Positions 9,406-17,693 are shown, counted from the stretch's first letter. The stretch is 35,406 nucleotides of DNA from CALFMR01 sp035550595 (GCA_035550595.1 DASZOV010000023.1:1-35406), one strand, 5' to 3'. The notes: generated from the sequence alone by a model not told the origin. Numbers and translations: made by a program.

Positions 9406-9460
9406 CTTCGCGTCTGGCTTGCCAACCGTAGCGCACGGGCGATGGCAAGCGTGCGCGAAG
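9406..9460 (-). terminator. Two-step hairpin just downstream of tRNA-Leu
   Basis: Two nested arm pairs, CTTCGCG/CGCGAAG and CTTGCCA/TGGCAAG, give 14 bp of interrupted stem with an 18-nt loop. It begins 2 nt after the tRNA's encoded CCA, so it probably ends or processes the tRNA transcript. No T-run follows, so Rho-independent termination is not certain. Confidence 0.45.
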
Positions 9461-9462
9461 GG

Positions 9463-9549
9463 TGGTGCGGAAGGGGGGACTCGAACCCCCACTGGATTGC
9501 TCCAACAAGCTCCTGAGGCTTGCGCGTCTGCCAATTCCGCCACTTCCGC
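9463..9549 (-). tRNA. tRNA-Leu (anticodon CAG)
   Basis: The minus strand folds into a class II tRNA. The acceptor arms are GCGGAAG and CTTCCGC, followed by discriminator A and an encoded CCA. The D-arm has GGCGGAATTGGCAGAC and the anticodon stem is CAAGC/GCTTG. The loop CTCAGGA carries anticodon CAG, and a long variable arm is present. The T-arm is GTGGGGGTTCGAGTCCCCC. The mature length is 84 nt plus CCA. CAG reads CUG, a frequent leucine codon here. Confidence 0.97.
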
Positions 9550-9559
9550 ACGTGGCGCT

Positions 9560-9600
9560 CCCGGCGGGGGACGCCGGGGGCGAGCGAACGACCGATTATA
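9560..9600 (-). promoter_or_regulatory. tRNA-Leu promoter -10 box and GC-rich leader hairpin
   Basis: On the minus strand a consensus TATAAT (9600-9595) lies about 46 bp before the tRNA, overlapping the end region of the DapA-like gene. No good -35 is seen 17 bp upstream. A GC-rich start region follows, typical of stable-RNA promoters, with a leader hairpin CCCGGCG/CGCCGGG (9560-9578). Confidence 0.5.
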
Positions 9601-10515
9601 TCAGTCCGCCATCCAGTCCGTGCCCGGCTGCGTTTTCGTCCAAGCGAGCAACCGATCGAGCGCTACGCGGGTGCCTTCGTCGAGCATCGCACCCGGCGCG
9701 CGCAACGACGCATCGGCGAGCGCGCCGCGCCGGCGCCAGATCTCCTTGCGGATGGCCATCCCGATGCCGTCCTGACATTCGAAGCGCATGAGCGGTACGA
9801 GCCGATAGAAGAGCTCCGCCGCCTCGTCGATCCGGCCGCCGCGAAAGTGCCGGCAGATTCGTACCGGCGCTTCCGGGAAACCGAAGCCCGTCATGACGCC
9901 GCTCGCGCCCGCGAGGAGCTCCTCAAGGAGAAACACGCCGCCGAGGCCGCCGATGACCGACAGCCGCGTCTCCCCCGCCGCCGCGAGGATGCGCGCGATC
10001 TTGAACGGCGTGGGCGGATCCTCCAGCTTGATCGTCCGTGCAGCCGGCACCTCGCGCGCGATGCGGACGAGCAGCCCGGCCTCCATCGCGAATCCGCACG
10101 CGGGCGGATAGTCCTGGACGACGATCGGCAGGTCGACGGCTTCGGCCACGGCCTTGTAGTGGCTGATGACCGTTTCGCTGTTCACGCGCGACAATCGCGG
10201 CGGGCTGACCATGATGGCCGACGCGCCCTGCGCCTTCGCCTCGCGGCTGAGCTCGATGCACCGGCGCACGCCGTCGGCCGACGTCCCGACGACGACCTTC
10301 ACGCGCCGGCCGACGCGTCCGACAACGGTCGCGACAACCGTGGCGCGCTCGCGATCCGACAGGCGGCCGACTTCACTCGTCGCACCGAGCGCGGTCACGC
10401 CGTCGACTTCCGCACGAAGGGCGAGATCGACCGCGCGCCCGAGGCTCTCGTGATCGATCTCCCCCCCTGCGTGGAAAGGCGTGGGCAGCACCGAGCAGAC
10501 GCCGGTGAGATTCAT
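9601..10515 (-). CDS. DapA-superfamily (class I aldolase/dehydratase) lyase, substrate unknown
   Basis: A 304-residue TIM-barrel enzyme of the DHDPS/N-acetylneuraminate lyase superfamily. I prefer ATG 10515 (MNLTGVCSVLPTPF) to the ATG at 10545 because family members begin at this strand. The Schiff-base lysine is K163 in TIKLEDPPTP. Around the active site it departs from true DapA: the GTTGE loop reads GATSE (44-48). Where DapA has Tyr and then the Arg that binds the substrate carboxylate (YNVPSRTG), this protein has QDYPPACG (134-141). It is therefore probably not the lysine-pathway enzyme, and a 2-keto-3-deoxy sugar acid aldolase or dehydratase is more likely. It lies about 200 bp downstream of zwf on the same strand, with hairpins between them. 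Confidence 0.82.
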   Translation of the reverse strand: MNLTGVCSVLPTPFHAGGEIDHESLGRAVDLALRAEVDGVTALGATSEVGRLSDRERATVVATVVGRVGRRVKVVVGTSADGVRRCIELSREAKAQGASAIMVSPPRLSRVNSETVISHYKAVAEAVDLPIVVQDYPPACGFAMEAGLLVRIAREVPAARTIKLEDPPTPFKIARILAAAGETRLSVIGGLGGVFLLEELLAGASGVMTGFGFPEAPVRICRHFRGGRIDEAAELFYRLVPLMRFECQDGIGMAIRKEIWRRRGALADASLRAPGAMLDEGTRVALDRLLAWTKTQPGTDWMAD

Positions 10516-10568
10516 GGAAACGCCCCTGGCATCACGGGCGGACACAGAGGTCCGCGCCTACAAATGCT

Positions 10569-10590
10569 CCCTGAGTCCAAGGCCTCAGGG
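10569..10590 (-). terminator. Hairpin between zwf and the DapA-like gene
   Basis: Arms CCCTGAG and CTCAGGG (7 bp) enclose an 8-nt loop. No T-run follows on either strand. It may be a transcript-end or processing structure, or part of the intergenic repeats beside it. Confidence 0.3.
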
Positions 10591-10613
10591 CTCCATCAAA
10601 ACTGTTCGTCCGT

Positions 10614-10645
10614 CCTTCGCGTGCTTCGCGCCTTCGCGTGAGCTT
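10614..10645 (+). repeat. TTCGCG-rich dispersed repeat, copy 1
   Basis: A run of CTTCGCG-type units ending CCTTCGCGTGAG. The same core recurs at 17744-17763 (opposite strand) and 29878-29908, always between genes. Confidence 0.6.
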
Positions 10646-10683
10646 CTATCCGACTTCTGGCTTGACGGCGCCAGTGCCCCTGG

Positions 10684-10700
10684 CTTCGAACTTCGAACTT
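10684..10700. repeat. ACTTCGA tandem repeat, copy 1
   Basis: CTTCGAACTTCGAACTT, just beyond the 3' end of zwf. The 7-nt unit recurs at 17694-17816 and 28663-28679, also at gene ends. Confidence 0.65.
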
Positions 10701-10726
10701 GTGAGCGCAGCGCGAGCCGCGCTCAC
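10701..10726 (-). terminator. Hairpin overlapping the zwf stop codon
   Basis: Perfect 8-bp arms GTGAGCGC and GCGCTCAC with a 10-nt loop; the arm nearest the gene contains the TGA stop. It is a strong candidate for the end of the gnd-zwf transcript, although no T-run follows. Confidence 0.45.
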
Positions 10727-12090
10727 ACCGGGTCGTACCACGCGCCGCCCTGGATGAAATGATCGGCCTCGGCTGGCCCCCACGATCCCTGTTGGTAGAG
10801 CGCGACGGGCTTGTGCGTCGTGAGCACCGGATCGACGATGCGCCAGGCGGACACCACCTGATCGTTGCGGCCGAACAGCATCTGGTCGCCGCGCATCGCA
10901 TCACCGAGCAGGCGTTGATAGGCGGGCATCGAGTTGACGTTGTCGCGGCACGCATCGAGATCGACCGCCTCGCCCGCCATCGATTCGCCGGGGCGCTTCG
11001 CGCGGGCACCGAGCTCGAGGACGACGTCCGGGCTCAGGCGGAAGCGGACGTGATTCGGCTGCGCGCGTTTGACGTCCTCGAAGACCGCGAGCGGCGGACG
11101 CTTCAACGCCACGTACACCTCCGTCGCCGTCGTCGCGAGCGATTTGCCGGTGCGAATGTAGATGGGCACCCCTGCCCACCGCCACGAGTCGACGTGCAGG
11201 CGCAGCGCGACGTACGTCTCGACGTCGGAGTCGGGCGCCACGCCGGGCTGACTGCGGTAACCGTCGAACTGGCCACGCACGACCTCGTCCGGATTGAGCG
11301 GACGCATCGCCGCGAACGCCTGGCCCTTCGCGTCGCGGATCGCTTCGGGATCGTGACCGACGGGCGGCTCCATGAGGAGCAACGCGGCAATCTGCAGCAG
11401 GTGGTTCTGCACGACGTCGCGGATCGCGCCGAGCTCCTCGTACAGACGGCCACGGCCTTTGATGCCGAACGACTCGGCCATCGTGATCTGCACGTGGTCG
11501 ATGTACTCGCGGTTCCAGATGGGCTCGAGGAAGCTGTTGGCGAACCGGAAGTACAACAGGTTCTGGACCGGCTCCTTGCCGAGGAAGTGATCGATGCGGA
11601 AGATCGCGTGTTCAGGCAGGAACTGGTGCAGCACGTCGTCGAGCTCGACGGCCGACGCGTAGTCGCGGCCGAACGGCTTCTCGAGCACGACGCGCGCGCC
11701 CTTGGCCGCGCCCGATTCGGCCAGGCCACGCACGACCTGCTCGAACGCGCTCGGCGGAATCGCGAGGTAGTGCAAGGGATGCTGCGCGGCGCCGAGCACT
11801 TCCCGCAGCCGCGTGAACGTCCGCTCCTCGCTGTAGTCGCCGCAGATGTACTGGAGCTGCGAGGCGAGCTTGTCGAACGCCGCGTCGGCCCGCCCACCGT
11901 GCGCTTCGATGCTGGCTCGCGCGCGCGCGACGAGATCCTCTCGTGACCATTCCGAACGCGCGACGCCGATGACCGGCATGTCGAGCTGACCGGCGGCGAC
12001 GAGACCGTGCAGCGCGGGGAAGATGTCCTTGTAGGCGAGATCGCCGCTCGCGCCGAAGAAGACGAGCGCGTCGGACCGCGCGGTGCTCAC
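10723..12090 (-). CDS. zwf: Glucose-6-phosphate dehydrogenase
   Basis: A 455-residue cytoplasmic enzyme that oxidises glucose 6-phosphate to 6-phosphogluconolactone with NAD(P)+. The Rossmann motif FFGASGDLAYKD is at residues 11-22; most family members have Thr-Lys-Arg after the Leu, so the AYKD variant is a small oddity. EKPFG is at 137-141 and the active-site RIDHFLGKE at 165-173 (catalytic base H168). The C-terminal substrate and structural domain follows. Length is close to the usual 460-510. The ATG at 12090 overlaps the stop of gnd by 4 nt, so the two oxidative pentose phosphate enzymes are translationally coupled. No 6-phosphogluconolactonase gene is present in the window. Confidence 0.95.
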   Translation of the reverse strand: MSTARSDALVFFGASGDLAYKDIFPALHGLVAAGQLDMPVIGVARSEWSREDLVARARASIEAHGGRADAAFDKLASQLQYICGDYSEERTFTRLREVLGAAQHPLHYLAIPPSAFEQVVRGLAESGAAKGARVVLEKPFGRDYASAVELDDVLHQFLPEHAIFRIDHFLGKEPVQNLLYFRFANSFLEPIWNREYIDHVQITMAESFGIKGRGRLYEELGAIRDVVQNHLLQIAALLLMEPPVGHDPEAIRDAKGQAFAAMRPLNPDEVVRGQFDGYRSQPGVAPDSDVETYVALRLHVDSWRWAGVPIYIRTGKSLATTATEVYVALKRPPLAVFEDVKRAQPNHVRFRLSPDVVLELGARAKRPGESMAGEAVDLDACRDNVNSMPAYQRLLGDAMRGDQMLFGRNDQVVSAWRIVDPVLTTHKPVALYQQGSWGPAEADHFIQGGAWYDPV

Positions 12091-13100
12091 GACTGCTTCT
12101 CCTTGTGGCCGCCGAACTGGAAGCGCATCGCCGACAGCAAGCGATCGCCGAAGTCGGCCTGCCCGCGCGAGCTGAATCGCGCGAAGAGCGCCGCGGCCAG
12201 CACCGGTGCCGGCACCGCTTCATCAATCGCCGCGTCCACCGTCCAGCGTCCCTCACCCGAGTCCGAGACGCGGCCCTTGAACCCACTCAGATCGGGCGCG
12301 TCGGCCAGCGCACGCGCACACAGATCCAGCAGCCATGACGCGACGACGCTTCCGCGCCGCCAGACCTCGGCGACTTCGCTCACGTCGATCGAATATTGAT
12401 AGTGCTCGGGATGCTCGAGCGGCGTCGTCTCCGCGTCGTGCTGCGACTGGTCGCCGGCGCCGACGTTCGCATGATGGAGGATGTTGAAGCCCTCGGCGAA
12501 GGCGGCCATCATCCCGTACTCGATCCCGTTGTGCACCATCTTGACGAAGTGTCCCGCACCGGCCGGGCCGCAGTGCAAGTACCCTTCGTCGGCCGTCGTC
12601 TTCGTCCGGCGCTCCTCGTTGGGCGGTGCGGCCGCGTGGCCCGGCGCGAGCGCCTTGAACACCGGATCGAGCCGCGTGACGGCCTCGCGATCGCCGCCGA
12701 TCATCAGGCAGTAGCCGCGCTCGAGTCCCCACACGCCGCCGCTCGTGCCGGCGTCGACGTAGTGGATCCCCGACGGCTTCAGTGCGGTCGCACGACGAAT
12801 GTCGTCGTGATAACGCGAGTTGCCACCGTCGATGATCGTGTCACCGGCCTGGAGGTGCGGCGCGATCTCGGCGATCTGCTTGTCGACGATACCCGCCGGC
12901 AGCATGAGCCAGATCGCGCGCGGGGGCGCGAGGCGTTTGACGAGATCCTCGATCGACGTGGCCCCCGTGGCGCCGTCCTTCGCCAACGCGTCGACGGCCT
13001 CACGAGCCACGTCATAGACGACGCAGTCGATACCCGCGCGGAGCAACCGCCGCGTCATGTTCGCGCCCATCCGTCCCAACCCGATCATTCCCAGTTGCAT
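12087..13100 (-). CDS. gnd: 6-phosphogluconate dehydrogenase, decarboxylating (short GntZ/YqeC-type)
   Basis: A 337-residue cytoplasmic enzyme converting 6-phosphogluconate to ribulose 5-phosphate and CO2. The N-terminal GLGRMG (7-12) binds the dinucleotide. GGNSRYHDD, DAGTSGG and the catalytic-helix segment HFVKMVHNGIEYGMM follow. At about 335 residues it belongs to the short, often NAD-preferring class and not the 470-residue Gnd. The ATG at 13100 has GAGGA 6 nt upstream. It is first in a gnd-zwf operon. The 5' leader has the hairpin TGGTGG/CCACCA (13115-13130). Confidence 0.95.
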   Translation of the reverse strand: MQLGMIGLGRMGANMTRRLLRAGIDCVVYDVAREAVDALAKDGATGATSIEDLVKRLAPPRAIWLMLPAGIVDKQIAEIAPHLQAGDTIIDGGNSRYHDDIRRATALKPSGIHYVDAGTSGGVWGLERGYCLMIGGDREAVTRLDPVFKALAPGHAAAPPNEERRTKTTADEGYLHCGPAGAGHFVKMVHNGIEYGMMAAFAEGFNILHHANVGAGDQSQHDAETTPLEHPEHYQYSIDVSEVAEVWRRGSVVASWLLDLCARALADAPDLSGFKGRVSDSGEGRWTVDAAIDEAVPAPVLAAALFARFSSRGQADFGDRLLSAMRFQFGGHKEKQS

Positions 13101-13114
13101 GTCGCATCCTCATC

Positions 13115-13130
13115 TGGTGGTCGCCCACCA
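13115..13130. promoter_or_regulatory. Small inverted repeat in the gnd leader
   Basis: TGGTGG-TCGC-CCACCA lies just upstream of the gnd ribosome-binding site. It could be an operator or an mRNA hairpin. Confidence 0.3.
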
Positions 13131-13188
13131 CGCGTCTCCCGCCGTCGCCGATCATCCTATTGCATCGGCTCGACAATCCGCCCACCTT

Positions 13189-13210
13189 CGCGAACGCTCC
13201 TGCGTTCGCG
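13189..13210. promoter_or_regulatory. Perfect 9-4-9 palindrome between divergent gnd and BNR genes
   Basis: Arms CGCGAACGC and GCGTTCGCG with a TCCT spacer, 88 bp before gnd and 66 bp before the BNR gene. Its position between divergent promoters fits an operator. Confidence 0.4.
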
Positions 13211-13276
13211 GCTCCGGGGACAGACGCGCGCGTTGCGCCCGGACGCGTCATCGACCACACTGAGCGGCGGGACGTC

Positions 13277-16099
13277 ATGCGGAGTCCGCACCGCGCACTC
13301 GTCGCGACTCTCGCCGCGGCGGCCGTCGTCGTTGGCGCGACTGGCGGAGTCGTCCGTACGGCGCCGTCGAATGCCATCGACGCGGATCTCTTCGCCGATC
13401 TGGCCTGGCGTCCGATTGGTCCCAATCGTCCTGGCGTCGTGACCGCCATCGCCGCGTCGCCGGCAGCGACGACGACGTGGATCGTCGGCATGCGCGACGG
13501 TGGGCTGTGGCGAACGGTCGACGCGGGACGCACGTGGTCGGTCGTTCTCGACGGCCACTCGATCGGCGCGGTCGCAATGGCCCCGAGCGATCCGAACGTC
13601 ATTTATGTCGGGACCGGTGACGCGTCTCGCGATGCGGCTGAAGGCGACGGACTGTACGCGTCGACCGATGCCGGACGCACCTGGACACGCGCTGGCCTTG
13701 CCGACAGCCGCGCCATCACCGCGGTCGTCGTCGACCCGAAGGACGCGAACCGTGTGTTCGTCGCGGCGCAGGGCGACCCGTACGGCCCAGGCGGCGAGCG
13801 CGGCATCTTTCGATCGGTCGACGGCGGACGCACGTTCACGCGCGTGCTCGCCGCTGGACCGAATGCGAACGGCGTGGACGTCGTGCTGGATCCAGCGAAT
13901 CCGCAAACCGTCTACGCCACGCTCCAGGACCGGCATAGCCGTGCGGGATCGACAACATTCACGGCCGGTCCGGACACGAGCGTCTTCACGTCGACCGACG
14001 GCGGCACGACCTGGCGATCGATTGTCGCTGGCCTGCCCACGTTCGACACCGATGGCCTGACGCGCATCACGCTCGCCGTCGACTCCGGCGCACCCGGCCG
14101 ATTGTTCGCCGGCGTCACGGCACGCACGCGTGGCGGCCTCTATCGATCGGACGACCGCGGCGAGTCGTGGACGCGCGTTCACGAGCCGTTCGCGGACGCG
14201 GCCGCGGACATCTCCGTCACCGTCAATCCGCGTGATGCGAACGTCGTCTACGTCGTGTCCTCACATCGCATCTGGCGATCGGTGGACGGTGGCCGCACGT
14301 TCGCGACGGACTGGCCCAGCGCGGCGTCCATTGCGCCGACGCTCGTCTGGATCAATCCCGGTGATCCGCGTGTCATGGTCGCAGCCGGCGAGCGTGGTGC
14401 GCGCGCGACGATCAATGGCGGTGAAACGTGGAGCGACGCCGCGCCGCCCGCGTCAGGTCTGTCGGCAATCACTGCCGACACGGCGTTTCCGTATCGCGTC
14501 TGCGGCGTGACGTCCGATGCAGAGACCTGGTGCGTGTCGAGTCGCTCGAACGCCGCGTCGATGCTCCCCTTCCCCGGCGGTCGCTCCGTCGCGCCCGATC
14601 CGCTCGATCCCACGATCGTCTACGGCAGCGGCGTCGCGCGATATGACCGCGCGTCCGCGCAGGTGCAGGACGTCGGGCCGACCGGCGATCACTCCGCGGG
14701 CCTCCTCCGCTTTGCCGACATGGACGCGCGCACGCTGCTCTTCGCCACCGATCGGCTGTGGACGACGAACACCGGCGGCGAGACGTGGAGCGAGGCCAGC
14801 ATACGACTCACGCGTGGCGAAACGTCGTCATCGACCAACGCAGGCGCCGAGCCGCGCGTCGTGACGGCGATCACGACGTCGACCGTCGACCGCCGCACGA
14901 TCTGGACGGGCGCGAGCGACGGCGCCGTCCACGTGACGCACGACGCGGGCACCACGTGGACTGACGTCACGCCGGCCGCCATTCCCGAATGGGCATCGGT
15001 CGAGGCGATCGAGGCGTCACACTTCGATCCGGCATCGGCCTATGCGGCCGTCGACGCGCGCCGGCTCGACGACGACGGTCCGCATCTTCTGCGCACGCGC
15101 GACGGAGGCGCGACGTGGATGGAGATCACGCACGGCCTGCCCGCGCACGCGTCGGTTCACGCCGTGCGTGAGGATGCGCTGCGCCGCGGCCTTCTCTTCG
15201 CCGCGACGGACCAGTCCGTGTTCGTCTCGTTCGACGACGGCGATTCGTGGCAACCACTGCGGCTCAACCTGCCGCCGATGCCCGTGCACGATCTCCTGAT
15301 CAAGGATGCGGACCTCGTCGCGGCGACCGCCGGGCGCGGCGTGTGGATCCTCGACGACATCTCGCCGCTGCGGCAGATCACGGCCGACCTCTCGCGCGCC
15401 GATGCGTTCCTCTTCCGGCCGTCAGCAGCGTGGCGCATTCAACCGGCGGCCGACGGCGCCGCGTTCTCGGACGGACAGGCGCCGCCCGATGGCGTGGCGC
15501 TCGACTACCTGATCGGCGCGAACGTCACCGGGCCCGTCACGATCGAAATTCGCGAGGCCGTGTCCGGCGACTTGCTGCGCCGGTACTCGAGCGACGCGTC
15601 GAACACGACGGGCGACGTGCCACTCGCGGCCGCGCCCGGACTCCATCGTGTCGTGTGGGACTTGCGCTATGCGCCGCCGGCGCGCCCGGCAGCGGCGACG
15701 ACAGGTGACGACTCACACGGCGCGCGGCGCGGCATCTGGGTCAAGCCCGGCACGTACCAGGTGCGGCTCACGGTCGGCGCTCACGTCGTTCGCCAGGCGG
15801 TCGTCGTCAAGGTGGACCCGCGCGTGCATGCGACGAGCGCCGACCTCGACGCGCAATTCGACGTGGCCGAGCGACTGAGCCAGACGATGGACGCACTTGC
15901 GGCGCACGCGAGCAGCGGGACGCGTACCGCTGATGGCTCGAACGACGTGGTCGCGGCATGGAACGCGCTCGCCGATCTCTTCGATCGCGTCCTTGCGGCC
16001 GACGCGCGCCCGACGGCCGCGGTCCGCGCGGCTGCGGATGCTGCGATCGCGCGTGCGGACACGCTCGTCCCGGCAGCGACGATCGCGGCGCGGCCGTAG
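13277..16099 (+). CDS. Large secreted Asp-box (BNR/sortilin-like) repeat protein
   Basis: A 940-residue exported protein. ATG 13277 is chosen because a signal peptide follows at once (residues 1-29, Ala/Val core); the earlier in-frame ATG at 13160 adds 39 unlikely residues. Most of the chain (about 45-710) is a beta-propeller made of Asp-box blades, S-x-D-x-G-x-T-W: TVDAGRTW, STDAGRTW, SVDGGRTF, STDGGTTW, SDDRGESW, NGGETW, TRDGGATW and others. A C-terminal beta-sandwich (about 750-860, with HRVVWDLRYAPP) and a helical tail follow. Such proteins are abundant in Acidobacteriota; some bind or cut glycans, but sialidase catalytic residues were not identified, so no activity is assigned. Confidence 0.85.
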   Translation: MRSPHRALVATLAAAAVVVGATGGVVRTAPSNAIDADLFADLAWRPIGPNRPGVVTAIAASPAATTTWIVGMRDGGLWRTVDAGRTWSVVLDGHSIGAVAMAPSDPNVIYVGTGDASRDAAEGDGLYASTDAGRTWTRAGLADSRAITAVVVDPKDANRVFVAAQGDPYGPGGERGIFRSVDGGRTFTRVLAAGPNANGVDVVLDPANPQTVYATLQDRHSRAGSTTFTAGPDTSVFTSTDGGTTWRSIVAGLPTFDTDGLTRITLAVDSGAPGRLFAGVTARTRGGLYRSDDRGESWTRVHEPFADAAADISVTVNPRDANVVYVVSSHRIWRSVDGGRTFATDWPSAASIAPTLVWINPGDPRVMVAAGERGARATINGGETWSDAAPPASGLSAITADTAFPYRVCGVTSDAETWCVSSRSNAASMLPFPGGRSVAPDPLDPTIVYGSGVARYDRASAQVQDVGPTGDHSAGLLRFADMDARTLLFATDRLWTTNTGGETWSEASIRLTRGETSSSTNAGAEPRVVTAITTSTVDRRTIWTGASDGAVHVTHDAGTTWTDVTPAAIPEWASVEAIEASHFDPASAYAAVDARRLDDDGPHLLRTRDGGATWMEITHGLPAHASVHAVREDALRRGLLFAATDQSVFVSFDDGDSWQPLRLNLPPMPVHDLLIKDADLVAATAGRGVWILDDISPLRQITADLSRADAFLFRPSAAWRIQPAADGAAFSDGQAPPDGVALDYLIGANVTGPVTIEIREAVSGDLLRRYSSDASNTTGDVPLAAAPGLHRVVWDLRYAPPARPAAATTGDDSHGARRGIWVKPGTYQVRLTVGAHVVRQAVVVKVDPRVHATSADLDAQFDVAERLSQTMDALAAHASSGTRTADGSNDVVAAWNALADLFDRVLAADARPTAAVRAAADAAIARADTLVPAATIAARP

Positions 16100-16110
16100 C
16101 CACACGTGTC

Positions 16111-16132
16111 CCCCGGGCCTGGAGACCCGGGG
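16111..16132 (+). terminator. Hairpin between BNR and beta-barrel genes
   Basis: Arms CCCCGGG and CCCGGGG (7 bp) with an 8-nt loop, 11 nt after the BNR stop. No T-run follows; it may be partial termination or a processing site. Confidence 0.4.
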
Positions 16133-16183
16133 AGACATGAGGCTCTTGCGCATCGTCGCCACGGCGAAGGACGATGGACCGTC

Positions 16184-16921
16184 ATGCTGTCGCTTCGTCG
16201 CGCGCTCATCATCTCTATTGGTGCCCTCACCGCGGCGGCCGTTCTGCCGGCGCGCGCGGAGGCGCAGTGGTACGCCGGCGCGTATCTCGGCGCCAACTAC
16301 ACGCAGCCGGCCAATGTCTCGATCGATCAGCCGTCGCGGGACACGTCGCTCACCTTCTCCGACGTCCACTTCGCTGCCGAGCCTTGGACCTCGCCGCAGT
16401 ACTACGGCTGGCGCGTGGGCCGCTTCTTCGGCGCATCACGGCGCTGGGGCATCGAGCTCGAGTACACCCATCTCAAAGTGATCGCGAAGACGGACGAGAG
16501 CTACGCCGTGTCCGGCACGCTCGACGGCGCGCCGATCGGTCCCGACATCGGTCCGATGAACACCATCGTCGACCGGTACCGCATGACGCACGGTCTGAAC
16601 TTCTACGTCGGGAATCTGATCGTGCGCGAGCCGCTCCGATGGAGCCGTGCGACGTTCGTCGGTCGCGCCGGCGCCGGCATCACGGTGCCGCATGCGGAGA
16701 CGACGATTCGCGGCGAAGGACGCGAACAGTACGAGTACGGCGGTCCGGGGATGAACCTGTCAGCGGGCGTCGACGTGCGCCTGACGCGCCTGCTCTCGGC
16801 GGTCGCCGACTACAAGTTCACCTTCGCGAAGCCGGAGATCGACATCGTCGACGGCGTGGGCCGCACGCGATCGGCGACGCACCAAGTGACGATCGGTCTC
16901 GCAATCGGCATGCCTCATTGA
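16184..16921 (+). CDS. Outer-membrane beta-barrel protein, function unknown
   Basis: A 245-residue exported protein. ATG 16184 gives a textbook signal peptide (MLSLRR, hydrophobic stretch, cut after PARAEA); the earlier ATG at 16106 would bury it. The mature part begins QWYAGAYLGANYT and has alternating beta strands with glycine turns (YYGWRVGRFFG, GIELEYTHLKV, VGRAGAGITV, LSAGVDVRL, SAVADYKFTFA), like the 8-stranded 'outer membrane protein beta-barrel' family. Its partner is unknown. It lies 84 bp after the BNR gene and 13 bp before a PAP2 phosphatase gene, with which it is probably co-transcribed. Confidence 0.8.
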   Translation: MLSLRRALIISIGALTAAAVLPARAEAQWYAGAYLGANYTQPANVSIDQPSRDTSLTFSDVHFAAEPWTSPQYYGWRVGRFFGASRRWGIELEYTHLKVIAKTDESYAVSGTLDGAPIGPDIGPMNTIVDRYRMTHGLNFYVGNLIVREPLRWSRATFVGRAGAGITVPHAETTIRGEGREQYEYGGPGMNLSAGVDVRLTRLLSAVADYKFTFAKPEIDIVDGVGRTRSATHQVTIGLAIGMPH

Positions 16922-16934
16922 TATTCTCGCGGGC

Positions 16935-17678
16935 GTGTTGCACAGCGCGTGGGCGCTCGCGCTCGCCCTCACTCTGCAGAGCGCGCCGGCCGCGCCGCCC
17001 GCGTCTCCTCCCGCGCGTTCGGTCCAGCCGCCATCGATCACCCGGATGTGGCAGAACGTCCGCCACGATTTCCGCGGACTCGCCGCACCGGACACGGCGT
17101 TCATCGGAAGCCTCGGTCTGACGGGCGCGCTCGTCGCGCATCCGTCCGATCGCAGCGTCGCCGACTGGGCCCGCGCCGACGACGGCCCGAGTGCCGTACA
17201 CGTGGGCGGCGTCGTAGGCGACGCGTGGTTTCAGAGCGGGCTGGCGCTCGGCCTCTATGCGACCGGGACACTCGCGAAATCGCCGGGCCTCGCCTCGCTC
17301 GGCGGCGATCTCGTGCGCGCGCAGGTCGTCAATGCGGTCCTCACGCGTGGCATCAAGCTCGCCGCCGGTCGGCGGCGCCCGAACGGCGGTCATGATGCGA
17401 TGCCGTCCGGACACACCTCGGCCACGATGGCCACGGCCGCCATCGTCGACGCGCACTTCGGTTGGAAAGTCGGCGTTCCCGCCTACGCGCTCGCAGGTTT
17501 CGTCGGCTGGACGCGCGTGCGCGGCGATTCCCATTGGCTGAGCGACGTCGCCGCCGGCGCTGCGATCGGCGCCATCTCCGCCCGCGCCGTCCTCCACGGC
17601 CGCCACGTCCGCGGCTGGACGATCACGCCGACGGCGTCGGCGGGCGGCGCGGCGATCTACGTGGTGAAGATGGAGTAA
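16935..17678 (+). CDS. PAP2 (type 2 phosphatidic acid phosphatase) superfamily protein
   Basis: 247 residues from GTG 16935 (TTG at 16938 is an alternative). An N-terminal signal or anchor is followed by a Pro/Ala stretch. The three PAP2 phosphatase motifs are present: KLAAGRRRP (K-x6-RP), MPSGHTSATM (PSGH) and TRVRGDSHWLSDV (R-x5-H-x3-D). These bind phosphate and form the phosphohistidine intermediate. Family members dephosphorylate lipid phosphates such as undecaprenyl pyrophosphate, or act as acid phosphatases, in the periplasm or at the membrane. Membrane helices are weaker here than in lipid phosphatases, so a soluble periplasmic phosphatase is also possible. It converges on dut across a large inverted repeat. 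Confidence 0.87.
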   Translation: MLHSAWALALALTLQSAPAAPPASPPARSVQPPSITRMWQNVRHDFRGLAAPDTAFIGSLGLTGALVAHPSDRSVADWARADDGPSAVHVGGVVGDAWFQSGLALGLYATGTLAKSPGLASLGGDLVRAQVVNAVLTRGIKLAAGRRRPNGGHDAMPSGHTSATMATAAIVDAHFGWKVGVPAYALAGFVGWTRVRGDSHWLSDVAAGAAIGAISARAVLHGRHVRGWTITPTASAGGAAIYVVKME

Positions 17679-17693
17679 GGGACGGCGCCGCCG

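Noticed and set aside
13277..15400. Possible tandem DNA repeat in the BNR gene
   Set aside because: The repetition is at protein level (Asp boxes with variable spacing); the DNA copies are diverged and not a tandem array or CRISPR.
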